A DNA stretch of 64,000 nucleotides. Origin: AV40 sp038230255 (GTDB taxonomy: Bacteria > Verrucomicrobiota > Verrucomicrobiia > Chthoniobacterales > UBA10450). The stretch covers positions 62,001 to 126,000 of the forward strand of contig JBBRNP010000006.1 in NCBI GenBank assembly GCA_038230255.1. Direction: 5' to 3'. The notes under the pieces were generated by a model, which was not told where the DNA came from, made no database searches, and was given only the letters and a program-made list of their open reading frames with translations. Made by a program: the position numbers and the translations under genes. Positions 50,706-58,715 of the stretch are shown piece by piece; positions within the stretch are counted from its first letter, which is position 1, and each line of letters starts with the position of its first letter.

Positions 50706-52525
50706 TTCATTTCCTCGACAACCTGCTTCAAATAGTCCGGCATTTCCGGAAGCGGTTCCAACCGAATCCGCATCGAACCGTCGTCGGCTTTAGAAATCAT
50801 CGTGTTCACTTTCGCGAACCGCTCTTCTTTGTTCGGATAATCGTCGCGAAACTGGGCGCCGCGACTTTCTTTGCGTTCAATCGCCGCGCGCGTGATCGCT
50901 TCCGAAGCCGTCAGCAAGTTTTTCAGGTCGAGCGCAGTGTGCCAGCCGGGATTGAACTCGCGATGACCCGTGACGCCGGCGTTGTTTGCGCGCTCTTTTA
51001 ACTTTTCCAGCTGCTCAAGCGCGACCTGCATTTCCGATTCAGTGCGCACGATCCCGACATTGTCCTGCATCAACTCCTGCAAATCTCGTTGGATTTCGTA
51101 GGGGTTCTCGCCGCCGCTCCGTTCAAACGGCGCCACCGCTTCTCGCGCGACATTGTCAATGGTGCCAGTCCGGCTCGGACTGTCGATCTTGCCTGGTGAA
51201 TTGTCTTTCGCGAAGCGGGCTGCGAATTCGCCCGCGCGTTTACCGAACACCAAGAGATCGGAAAGCGAATTCCCACCGAGTCGATTTGCGCCGTTGATTC
51301 CCGCGGCGCATTCACCGGCAGCGAACAATCCCGGCACGCGGGACATTTGCGTGTCGGGATCAACATGGATTCCGCCCATGATGTAGTGGGTGGTCGGTCC
51401 GACTTCCATCGGTTGCTCGGTGATGTCGATGTCCGCCAGCTGCTTAAATTGATGATACATGCTCGGCAGCTTGCGTTTGATGTATTCGGCGCCGTCCGGA
51501 AGTTTTTGTTTGATCCACGCGATGTCGAGATAAACACCGCCGTGCGGACTTCCCCTGCCCTCTTTGATCTCGCGAACGATGCACCGCGCCACGTGATCCC
51601 GCGTCAGCAATTCCGGCGGACGCCGGGCATTTTTATCGCCTTGGCAATAACGCCAGCCTTCTTCTTCGTTGTCCGCGGTTTGCGATCGATAATTTTCCGG
51701 GATCTCATCGAACATGAAACGCTTGCCTTCCTTGTTCGTCAAAATTCCGCCTTCGCCGCGGACGCCTTCGGTCACCAAGATTCCCATTACACTCGGCGGC
51801 CAGACCATTCCGGTCGGATGAAATTGGATGAATTCCATGTCGATCAATTCCGCGCCCGCGTCGTAAGCCAGCGAATGTCCGTCGCCGGTATATTCCCAAC
51901 TGTTGCTTGTAATTTTGTAGGCGCGACCGATTCCACCGGTCGCGAGCACGATTGCTTTCGCGCGAAAAATTTTGAATCGACCACGCTCGCGCTCGTAACC
52001 AAAAGCGCCGATCGCCCGATTGCCATCTTTCAAGATCGACAAGATGGTGTGCTCCATGTGCACATCGATTCCTTGATGCACTCCGTGATCCTGCAGGGTG
52101 CGGATCATTTCCAAGCCAGTGCGATCGCCCACGTGCGCGAGCCGCGGATATCGGTGGCCGCCGAAATTTCGCTGCAAAATTCGGCCGTCCGGTGTGCGAT
52201 CGAAGACCGCGCCCCATTTTTCCAATTCGCGAACGCGGTCGGGCGCTTCTTTGGCGTGCAGCTCGGCCATGCGCCACTGATTCACGTATTGGCCGCCGCG
52301 CATCGTGTCGGCGAAATGCACTTTCCAATTGTCGCGCTCGTCCACGTTGGCCAATGCGGCGGCGATTCCCCCTTCGGCCATGACAGTATGCGCTTTACCG
52401 AGGAGCGATTTACAAACGAGTCCGACGCGAGCACCGGCCGCCGAAGCCTCGATCGCGGCACGCAATCCTGCGCCGCCGGCGCCAATCACGAGCACATCAT
52501 GCTGAAAGGTTTCGTAATCGGCCAT
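50702..52525 (-). CDS. sdhA: Succinate dehydrogenase/fumarate reductase flavoprotein subunit
   Basis: A 607-residue FAD protein: DVLVIGAGGAGLRAAIEASA at the start, AHTVMAEGGIAAALAN containing the His expected to carry covalent FAD (about residue 47), a substrate-site segment QFHPTGMVWP, LITRDHVARCIVREI-like text as LLTRDHVARCIV, and SRVPGLFAAGECAAGINGAN. It oxidises succinate to fumarate in the TCA cycle. First gene of sdhA-sdhB and the TPR-like gene. Its length and motifs resemble the Sdh1/FrdA-type enzymes of Actinobacteria and related groups. Confidence 0.93.
   Translation of the reverse strand: MADYETFQHDVLVIGAGGAGLRAAIEASAAGARVGLVCKSLLGKAHTVMAEGGIAAALANVDERDNWKVHFADTMRGGQYVNQWRMAELHAKEAPDRVRELEKWGAVFDRTPDGRILQRNFGGHRYPRLAHVGDRTGLEMIRTLQDHGVHQGIDVHMEHTILSILKDGNRAIGAFGYERERGRFKIFRAKAIVLATGGIGRAYKITSNSWEYTGDGHSLAYDAGAELIDMEFIQFHPTGMVWPPSVMGILVTEGVRGEGGILTNKEGKRFMFDEIPENYRSQTADNEEEGWRYCQGDKNARRPPELLTRDHVARCIVREIKEGRGSPHGGVYLDIAWIKQKLPDGAEYIKRKLPSMYHQFKQLADIDITEQPMEVGPTTHYIMGGIHVDPDTQMSRVPGLFAAGECAAGINGANRLGGNSLSDLLVFGKRAGEFAARFAKDNSPGKIDSPSRTGTIDNVAREAVAPFERSGGENPYEIQRDLQELMQDNVGIVRTESEMQVALEQLEKLKERANNAGVTGHREFNPGWHTALDLKNLLTASEAITRAAIERKESRGAQFRDDYPNKEERFAKVNTMISKADDGSMRIRLEPLPEMPDYLKQVVEEMK
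52032..52042 (+). repeat. Iterated 11-mer AAGATCGACAA (near match)
   Basis: One-base variant of the 12-mer within sdhA. Other exact 11-mers not extending to 12 were seen at 1599, 14818, 16144, 21234, 46284 and 49947. Confidence 0.6.
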
Positions 52526-52731
52526 ATGGTTCGATGAAGCGTTACGTTAGGACAGGCAAGCGCCCGATCAGCGAAACGCTTTCTGAGTTGCTGGCTTTGA
52601 TTAGCGACGATCTCTTTGCTCTTCAAGCAAATCCCGGCGTTGCTCTCTCGACAGCGATACGAGTTTTCGGCGAAGCACGAGTGTTTAGGCGCGAAAAGAG
52701 GCGCGCACTGCGTCAAGGCCACGAGGCCAGT
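52526..52731. other. 206-bp gap upstream of sdhA
   Basis: This gap lies between the sdhA start and the end of the SufR-like regulator, both on the minus strand, so it should contain the sdhA promoter. I see no strong hairpin and no supported gene. Confidence 0.4.
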
Positions 52732-53361
52732 TCAGCTCACTTCAAAGCAACACGAGGGCGACTGCCCGTGCGTGCACTGCTCTTTGACCGGAACGCCGAT
52801 GATTTCCGTGAGCAACGCCTCGACAATCAGACACGCGTCTGGGTAATGCGCCGTTATCGCGGCCAGCGGACAGCTCTTGCCGCGAATGAACTTCTTCCCG
52901 TCCGTCTCGTGAAGTGCGACTGCTCCGCCCAATTTCTTCAGCAGATCAAGGGCGGCCAGGAGTCGTTCGTGTCGGCTCTTTTTCGTGAGCTGATCGCCAT
53001 GTTCTTTCGCCAAAGATCGACCGACCTCGCGCATGCTCGCCCGAAGCTCCCGCGAACTGAGCCGCTTGGAGAAGCTCGACATAAGGTGATTAAGCAACAG
53101 CCCATATGCCTTCGGAAAGATCTGCTCGGCGTCGGCCGTAAGTCCATAAGACGCGTGCGGCTTTCGAAGACCGGGCCGGCTCCCTTCACGCTGAATCAGA
53201 CCATCGCGTTCGAGACTGATCAGGTGCGCTCGTACGGCATTGTCTGTCAGTTTCAGGGCGGCAGCGAGTTCATTGACGGTGCACGATTCGACCCGCAGCA
53301 AAGCGAGGATTTGACCTCGCGTACTATCAAGCATTCGCTCGCGCCATCGTTGTGGTTTCAT
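52732..53361 (-). CDS. SufR-like iron-sulfur transcriptional regulator
   Basis: A 209-residue DNA-binding protein. The N-terminal winged helix-turn-helix is STRGQILALLRVESCTVNEL, LTDNAVRAHLISLERDGLIQ. The C-terminal part has GKSCPLAAITAHYPDACLIV and VPVKEQCTHGQSPSCCFEV, a Cys arrangement like the [4Fe-4S] site of SufR. It is divergent from the cytochrome-like fragment, secreted globin and flavoreductase genes, with a perfect inverted repeat at 53386 between them. It probably senses Fe-S damage, NO or O2, which is inference. Confidence 0.82.
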   Translation of the reverse strand: MKPQRWRERMLDSTRGQILALLRVESCTVNELAAALKLTDNAVRAHLISLERDGLIQREGSRPGLRKPHASYGLTADAEQIFPKAYGLLLNHLMSSFSKRLSSRELRASMREVGRSLAKEHGDQLTKKSRHERLLAALDLLKKLGGAVALHETDGKKFIRGKSCPLAAITAHYPDACLIVEALLTEIIGVPVKEQCTHGQSPSCCFEVS

Positions 53362-53385
53362 CTCAAAAGTTTAGTCCGACGATTT

Positions 53386-53405
53386 AGTCAAAATATATAT
53401 TGACT
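53386..53405. promoter_or_regulatory. Inverted repeat AGTCAA-N8-TTGACT, probable operator
   Basis: Perfect 6-base arms AGTCAA and TTGACT flank an AATATATA spacer, 24 bp upstream of the SufR-like start and in the divergent promoter region. A second TTTAGTC lies at about 53370, so the site may be doubled. The AT-rich spacer could also serve as a -10 element. Confidence 0.6.
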
Positions 53406-53499
53406 TATTGTGACAACTTGTTTGTTTGCAGTTAACATTCCGCCAGTTCGACTCCCGAAAAATTCGACGTGCGTTTTTTTGAAGCCGGCCGGCGGATTA

Positions 53500-53507
53500 A
53501 AGGAGGT
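53500..53507 (+). promoter_or_regulatory. Strong Shine-Dalgarno AAGGAGGT
   Basis: This near-perfect ribosome-binding site sits four bases before the ATG at 53512 and fixes the start of the truncated secreted protein. Confidence 0.75.
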
Positions 53508-53511
53508 CCAA

Positions 53512-53814
53512 ATGACATGTCGGAATGGATTTATCTTCTCCCACTCTTCCCCTCGCCACAAACTAACATTGTGCGCCTGCCTCGGGTTCGCTTTCGGGTT
53601 GCTCTGCCTCATCGAGGTCTTCCCGGTCAGCGGACAATCCCCGCCCGCTCCAGACACTGTCGGCTATGACGAAGGAATAAGCCGCAACGCGCAACAAATG
53701 TTGGCGGAAGGCAAACAAACTTTTCGGTTCGACACTTTTGGAGATAAGGCGTTCTGGGGCGACTCGCTCAAGCTGCACTCTGGGGTCGCTGAGCTTGGGG
53801 TCGTTAGGCGCTGA
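53512..53814 (+). pseudogene. Truncated secreted protein, cytochrome c-like family
   Basis: One hundred residues: an N-terminus MTCRNGFIFSHSSPRHKLTL with a hydrophobic export segment, then RNAQQMLAEGKQTFRFDTFG and DKAFWGDSLKLHSGVAELG before an early stop. The FRFDTFGDxxFWGDxLKLH segment is, in my recollection, the start of long exported cytochrome c-like proteins; nothing of the haem domain (no CxxCH) follows here. It looks like a gene cut short by deletion, although its strong ribosome-binding site is intact. Confidence 0.55.
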
Positions 53815-53842
53815 AGCGCACATTTTCTCACTCAAACACTTT

Positions 53843-53863
53843 CGTCCGTCATGGTGACGGACG
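53843..53863. other. Perfect 9-bp hairpin without T-tract
   Basis: CGTCCGTCA and TGACGGACG flank a TGG loop, between the truncated gene and the globin gene. No U-run follows on either strand, so it may be an mRNA-processing or stability structure, or the scar of the deletion that removed the rest of the upstream gene. Confidence 0.6.
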
Positions 53864-53901
53864 GGAACCAAAAACGGCAAACAAAAGAAACAAACAAAAA
53901 C

Positions 53902-54405
53902 ATGAAATCACTATTCGCAATAGTATCTCTATTCACAGTGGCACTGGCACTGGCACTGCCGCTGCAAGCCGCTCCCGAGACCGAGAAGAGTCTGTATGAA
54001 CGCCTTGGCGGCGTCTTCGCCATCGCCGCGGTCGTTGACCATTTTAGCGACGCGGTTGTGCAGAATGCTATGGTAGGAAAGACTTCGAAGAATCCGGCCC
54101 TCAAGGAGTGGCACACCAAGAACTTGGGCCGGTTGCCCGGCCTCAAGTTCATGCGAACCCTGTGGGTCTGCCAGGCCACTGGCGGGCCGTTCAAATTCTC
54201 GCCCACAAAGCCAGGAAAAACTGAATTGGGTCTTGAGGAGGCGCATCGTGACCTCAAAATCTCGCCAGAAGAATTCGACGAGGTCGCGGCCGAGCTAGGG
54301 CGCAGCCTTGAGTTCGCCAAAGTGCCTGCGCGTGAAAAGGGAGAAGTCCTCGCGGCCTTCGCAGCGCATAAGAACGAGGTAACGGCTGGCTACAAGGCGA
54401 AGTGA
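53902..54405 (+). CDS. Exported group 1 truncated haemoglobin
   Basis: A 167-residue protein with a signal peptide (MKSLFAIVSLFTVALALALP) at 53902, followed by a 2-on-2 globin: SLYERLGGVFAIAAVVDHFS, then VCQATGGPFKF and GLEEAHRDLKISPEEFDEVA with the proximal His in AHRDLKIS. An insertion around residues 60-75 lengthens it compared with the usual 120 residues. Periplasmic truncated globins are unusual. The neighbouring flavoreductase may be its electron donor only if an export partner exists, since that protein lacks a signal. NO or O2 chemistry is inferred. Confidence 0.85.
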   Translation: MKSLFAIVSLFTVALALALPLQAAPETEKSLYERLGGVFAIAAVVDHFSDAVVQNAMVGKTSKNPALKEWHTKNLGRLPGLKFMRTLWVCQATGGPFKFSPTKPGKTELGLEEAHRDLKISPEEFDEVAAELGRSLEFAKVPAREKGEVLAAFAAHKNEVTAGYKAK

Positions 54406-54490
54406 TTACCCGGCAGGCGCGCTTCAAACCTGTCTTGGGGCGCGTCTGTCCTTGTGTCATATTCATCCCAATTGCCCGAACTACGCGTCG

Positions 54491-55174
54491 ATGAAATTTA
54501 CGCTGAGTGCGACAAAGCAGGAAGCAAACGACACGTTCTCTTTCATTTTTGCGCCCGAGCAGCCGTTGCAATGGAAGGCAGGACAACTTCTGCGCTACGT
54601 GCTCAACCACCCGAATCCTGACGATCGCGGCGTGGAGCGTTTTTTCTCAATCGCGTCAGCGCCTCACGAAAAGCATGTGATGTTGACGACGCGTTTCGCG
54701 CCGAAGAGTAGTTCGTTTAAGAAAGCGCTTAAAAATCTCAGGCCGGGCGGTGCAATCGAAGCTCACGATCTGGAGGGCGATTTCGTGGTAGATGACTCCG
54801 AGAAGACATTTGTCTTCATCGCTGGAGGAATTGGCATTACCCCTTTTCGCGCCATTTTGCTCGACCTGGATTACAACGAGAGACCGCTAAACGTGCAGCT
54901 TCTTTACGCAAATCGTGACAGCGATTTTCCGTATCGAAAAGAACTTGATGCATTGAGTGTGCAGCACCCCGAATTCAGAATCGATTATGTCGTCAGCCCA
55001 AATCGGATCGACGAGAAAAGCATTCCACGGCTTGTGCCGGACCTTCAAAAATCGATGCTCTACGTTTCTGGGCCGGAACCGATGGTCGAATCAATGGATG
55101 AAACCTTGAAAAACATTGGCGTTCCCGAGGAGCGGATCAAGAATGATTTCTTTCCGGGCTATGAATGGCCATAA
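54491..55174 (+). CDS. Ferredoxin-NADP reductase-like flavoprotein
   Basis: A 227-residue FNR-type oxidoreductase starting MKFTLSATKQEANDTFSFIF. The FAD-binding part has GVERFFSIASAPHEKHVMLT, and the NAD(P)-binding part IAGGIGITPFRAILLDLDYN plus MLYVSGPEPMVESMDETLKN, the end being FFPGYEWP. No 2Fe-2S domain is fused. Predicted cytoplasmic. It is 85 bp downstream of the exported globin on the same strand. Confidence 0.85.
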   Translation: MKFTLSATKQEANDTFSFIFAPEQPLQWKAGQLLRYVLNHPNPDDRGVERFFSIASAPHEKHVMLTTRFAPKSSSFKKALKNLRPGGAIEAHDLEGDFVVDDSEKTFVFIAGGIGITPFRAILLDLDYNERPLNVQLLYANRDSDFPYRKELDALSVQHPEFRIDYVVSPNRIDEKSIPRLVPDLQKSMLYVSGPEPMVESMDETLKNIGVPEERIKNDFFPGYEWP

Positions 55175-55253
55175 GTTGACATTGCGAAGCTGGAGAAGTT
55201 CGTCGAGCAAGATCAAATGATGAAGCGCGTCGCTGGTCGACGCTTTAACTCCT

Positions 55254-56042
55254 TCACAGGATTCTCCAATCGTGCCAGATGCCCATCGAGCAAAGGCGCA
55301 CGTAAAGATCGGTAAAGCCGACCCAGAACAAACTCATCCACGCCCACATCATGTGGCGCTGATTTAAGCAGGTGACGCAGCGATATGTCTGAAATGACGA
55401 TGTCGATCCTCCGAGTTGATCGCGAAAACCGCCGGCCAAATGGCGGAGCGAGTGGCAACCAAAAGTGTAACCGCCGAGGAGAACGACGTTAATCGCGAGC
55501 ACGATCGTGCCGACGCCTATGCCGAATCGATGATCGAACCAGAGCGCTTTCCAAACGTCGTAGGTCAGAATCAAAATAAAAATGAGCGCCAGATACAAAA
55601 AGTAGCGGTGCACGTTTTGCATGATGAGCGGGAACGAGCGCTCGCCCAGATACGTTTTGCGCGGCTCACCGACGGTGCACGCGGGCGGGTCCGCCCAGAA
55701 TGCTTTGTAATACGCGCCGCGATAATAATAACAGGTCAGCCGAAATCCGCCCGGCGCCCACAGAATTAAAAGCGCAGGCGAAAAGATTAACCAAGCCGGC
55801 CACCAACTTGGCTTTGGCCCGAACCAGCTGTGTGGCGAATTGCCGAAAAGTTCCGGCGAATAAAACGGCGAGACGTAATTGCCGAAAAAATAATGAGCGC
55901 CCTGAAACGCAGCCCATGTGGAATACACAATGAAGGTCGACAATCCGAGAAATACGAGCAGCGGTTGAAGCCACCAAACGTCGGCCCGCATCGTTTCGCC
56001 GAAGGATCGGCGGGCAATCGTAGCCGTTGTCGATCCGTTCAT
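55254..56042 (-). CDS. sdhC: Sdh1-type succinate dehydrogenase membrane anchor (SdhC-like)
   Basis: A 262-residue membrane protein with about five helices. Distinctive segments are VSPFYSPELF, GGFRLTCYYYRGAYYKAFWA, DPPACTVGEPRKTYLGERSF, PLIMQNVHRYFLYLALIFIL and the end RHMMWAWMSLFWVGFTDLYV. This pattern matches, from memory, the single long anchor subunit of actinobacterial Sdh1. The conserved His residues would bind haem b. It is 2.7 kb from sdhAB and translationally coupled (ATGA) to the persulfide dioxygenase gene. Confidence 0.75.
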   Translation of the reverse strand: MNGSTTATIARRSFGETMRADVWWLQPLLVFLGLSTFIVYSTWAAFQGAHYFFGNYVSPFYSPELFGNSPHSWFGPKPSWWPAWLIFSPALLILWAPGGFRLTCYYYRGAYYKAFWADPPACTVGEPRKTYLGERSFPLIMQNVHRYFLYLALIFILILTYDVWKALWFDHRFGIGVGTIVLAINVVLLGGYTFGCHSLRHLAGGFRDQLGGSTSSFQTYRCVTCLNQRHMMWAWMSLFWVGFTDLYVRLCSMGIWHDWRIL

Positions 56043-57442
56043 TTCCCGTCTGCTCCTTCAACCGGCAGTTTGGCCTTCTTCCACGCTTCCCAACTGCCCG
56101 GCACGTTCCAGAGCTGATCAAAGCCCTCCTCTTTCAAAATACTCGCCGCGATGCTGGCGCGGTAACCACTGGCGCAATAAACCGCCGTTGGCTGGGCACC
56201 ATCCAGCTCACCGATGCGCTTGCGCAGTTCCGGCAAAAAAATATGACGTGCGCCGGGAACGTGGCCATTCTTCCATTCTCGCGGCGAGCGAACATCGACA
56301 ACCTGTAACTCGCCTTTGCGCTTGTTCAGATCATGCACAGTCATCTGCCTGACCTCTGCCTGTTCGAATCCCGCGGCCTGCCACGCTTTCATTCCACCGA
56401 CGAGATAGCCGGCGAACTTTGAATAACCGGTGCGAATAAAAAGCCTGACGACGTCCTCGAGATCGTTTTCGTTTTCGAGCACGAGAAGGATCGGTTCGTT
56501 CGAAGCCAGCATCCAGCCCGCCCAGATGGAAAGAACCGGCGACCCACCGATGTTCAACGCGCCGGGAATATGGCCACCGCCAAACGCCAGCATCGTCCGC
56601 GTGTCCACCAGCGTGCCCGCCTTTTTTTCGATTGCCTCCTTGAATGCTTTCGGCGGAAGACCCGGAACGCGCGGGAGGCCACCGAGGATTTCCGGCCCTT
56701 TCGCGTTCAGTTTTTTCATCACCGGATAGTAGTGCGGCACCGGCGGCGCCGTGTCCTTCGCGTAATCGGTAAAACTTTTTACATCGGGAAACTGGAGGAA
56801 TTTATTGAACTTCCGTTCGTAGCCGATCGTGCTGCTCAAACGCTCGCCAATGTCGGCGCCGCAGGGCGAGCCGGCCCCGTGGTTCGGATAAATCATTACG
56901 TGATCGGGGAGCTTGAGATAAAAATTGCGCAGCGTCTCGAATTGTTGCGCGGCCAACTCTTCGGTGTGATCGGCGCCCAATAAATCCGGCCGGCCGGCTG
57001 AGGAAACAAAAAGCGAATCTCCGGTCAGAACGCCCCATGGTGTCTCCGGGTGATCCGCTTCCGCCAGAATATAAGAGACATGTTCGGGCGTATGACCGGG
57101 AGTGTGTCGTGCTGTTACCAGCGTCTCGCCAAAGGTAAAGCAATCGCCGTTCTGCAGTTTCTCGTGCTCGAACTCGTACTTTGCGCCGCCCTCGTGGCTC
57201 ACATAGATGTTGGCGGAATCAAGCCGCGACTGCAGCTCGCGTGAGCCGCTCACGAGATCGGCGTGAATGTGGGTCTCGAAAATGTGCGTGATCGCAACCT
57301 GCGCCTCCCGCGCCATCTCGATGTAAACGTCGCAATCGGGGCGCGGATCGAAAATCGCCGCGACGCCTTCCTCATCGTCGCCGAGCAAATAAGAAAGCTC
57401 GGCGATGCCTGGGGTCTGAATGGTTTTGAAAACGAGCGACAC
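56039..57442 (-). CDS. Persulfide dioxygenase-like MBL enzyme with two rhodanese domains
   Basis: A 467-residue protein. The metallo-beta-lactamase domain (1-245) has THIHADLVSGSREL, ARHTPGHTPEHVSY, TGDSLFVSSAGRPDL and IYPNHGAGSPCG, as in ETHE1-type persulfide dioxygenases. Two rhodanese domains follow: the first (about 270-365) has no Cys at the active loop (LLVLENENDLEDV), the second (about 375-460) has VYCASGYRAS with the catalytic Cys. It would oxidise glutathione persulfide to sulfite. Its start overlaps nothing upstream; its stop overlaps the SdhC-like start. Confidence 0.88.
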   Translation of the reverse strand: MSLVFKTIQTPGIAELSYLLGDDEEGVAAIFDPRPDCDVYIEMAREAQVAITHIFETHIHADLVSGSRELQSRLDSANIYVSHEGGAKYEFEHEKLQNGDCFTFGETLVTARHTPGHTPEHVSYILAEADHPETPWGVLTGDSLFVSSAGRPDLLGADHTEELAAQQFETLRNFYLKLPDHVMIYPNHGAGSPCGADIGERLSSTIGYERKFNKFLQFPDVKSFTDYAKDTAPPVPHYYPVMKKLNAKGPEILGGLPRVPGLPPKAFKEAIEKKAGTLVDTRTMLAFGGGHIPGALNIGGSPVLSIWAGWMLASNEPILLVLENENDLEDVVRLFIRTGYSKFAGYLVGGMKAWQAAGFEQAEVRQMTVHDLNKRKGELQVVDVRSPREWKNGHVPGARHIFLPELRKRIGELDGAQPTAVYCASGYRASIAASILKEEGFDQLWNVPGSWEAWKKAKLPVEGADGK

Positions 57443-57482
57443 GCCCAGACTTAACGCGAAGCGGCGATGAAGTTCAACCGTT

Positions 57483-57592
57483 TGTCATTCCGAGCAGAGC
57501 GAGGAATCTCACAGTGGGTGCTGGATCACACAAGTTACTTTGAGTGAGGCTCGCTGCGTAGGTGAGATCCTTCGCTTTCGCTCAGGATGACA
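57483..57592. repeat. Inverted intergenic repeat (TGTCATTCCGAGC family)
   Basis: Ends TGTCATTCCGAGC...GAGGAATCTCAC and GTGAGATCC...CTCAGGATGACA are imperfect inverted repeats around a short centre. It is an interspersed repeat of a type widespread in environmental bacteria. It fills the gap between the persulfide dioxygenase and sulfite oxidase genes. Confidence 0.7.
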
Positions 57593-57595
57593 GCA

Positions 57596-58663
57596 TTACT
57601 TCACTTCCACCGTGATCGACAGGAGATGGTTGATCATGTAGGTGCCACGATCCGGATCGCGCTCGATCGGCTGGGTTCCGCCTTTCGAATCGGTGGCGCG
57701 CGCAATCAGCGTTGCTTTGCCCGAACTGGCGGGGGTCTTCCAATTAAATTCCCAAAGCCGCCAAGCATTCGGTTTCGACTCACCGACTAATTTCGCTTCG
57801 TTCCAAGTGTTCCCGCCGTCGGCGCTCAGTTCGACTTTAATGATCTCGCCGGCACCCGTCCACGCCGTGCCTTGCACGCGCGCGTTCGAGTTTGCCGGAA
57901 CTATTTCACCTTCGCTCGGCTTGATGATTTCCGCTTTGGTTTGCATTTCCGAAAGCGCAACCAGTTCCGCCATGTCCCTTCGCCTTGTCCAAACTGAATA
58001 GTCGAGCGTCTGATAGTAACCATTGAACGGTCTGTCGGTAACAATGATGCGCTGGAGCCATTTGATTGATGCAACCGCGTACCAACCGGCCACAATTGCA
58101 CGCACTGGAAAACCGTTCTCCGCCGGAAGATCGATATCGTTCATTTTGTAAGCGAGCAGGACGTCGCGCGCTTTCTTCAACGGAATGCTGCGGGCGAAAT
58201 TAAACTCACTGGACGGACTTTTCGGGTCCTCGGGCTTTCCGCGGTCCGTCCCTTCCAAAACGATTTCGCGGGCGCTCGATTTAATTCCGGCGCGATCGAG
58301 CAGGATCGATAACGGAACGCCGGTCCATTCGGCATTGCCCACTCCGCCGAGTCTCCATTGCACGCCTTTGACTTTCGGTTCGAGAAAATCTCGATTGTTG
58401 CCGGCGCATTCGAGGGTGGCCGGAACTTTCTTCGATTCGAGCTGGGTCAGTTCGTCGTAATTTATTTCGAAAGGTTTCTCGACTTCGCCTTCAACTCGGA
58501 GCCGCCATTCGCTCCTGTCGATCTTCGGAATCGGAAAATGTGATCGAACGTAAAACGATTTCGTCGGTGTAATGAACCCGCCCAGCTTTTCGAGCGGGGT
58601 CTCGAGAACGAGCGGCTGCTCGCTCAGCACGATCTTTCCACCACGAAGCACTTCTTCTCGCAC
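57596..58663 (-). CDS. Sulfite oxidase-type molybdopterin enzyme
   Basis: A 355-residue protein with the sulfite oxidase fold: SFYVRSHFPIPKIDRSEWRL, NYDELTQLESKKVPATLEC, with the molybdenum-ligating Cys in ATLECAGNNR (about 85), then GWYAVASIKWLQRIIVTDRP and a C-terminal dimer domain (KVELSADGGNTWNEAKL). No Tat or Sec signal is seen, so it may be cytoplasmic, or the annotated start may miss an N-terminal part. Follows the persulfide dioxygenase on the same strand, giving a persulfide to sulfite to sulfate route. Confidence 0.87.
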   Translation of the reverse strand: MREEVLRGGKIVLSEQPLVLETPLEKLGGFITPTKSFYVRSHFPIPKIDRSEWRLRVEGEVEKPFEINYDELTQLESKKVPATLECAGNNRDFLEPKVKGVQWRLGGVGNAEWTGVPLSILLDRAGIKSSAREIVLEGTDRGKPEDPKSPSSEFNFARSIPLKKARDVLLAYKMNDIDLPAENGFPVRAIVAGWYAVASIKWLQRIIVTDRPFNGYYQTLDYSVWTRRRDMAELVALSEMQTKAEIIKPSEGEIVPANSNARVQGTAWTGAGEIIKVELSADGGNTWNEAKLVGESKPNAWRLWEFNWKTPASSGKATLIARATDSKGGTQPIERDPDRGTYMINHLLSITVEVK

Positions 58664-58715
58664 AATAGCTGTTCAACCGAAACGAAAGAGTCCGCAACTC
58701 CCGGTTGATCGCTTA

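Noticed and set aside
52534..53403. Long plus-strand open frame (289 codons) opposite the SufR-like regulator
   Set aside because: Its translation shows no domain and is rich in residues typical of antisense reading; the minus-strand product has a clear winged helix and Cys motif.
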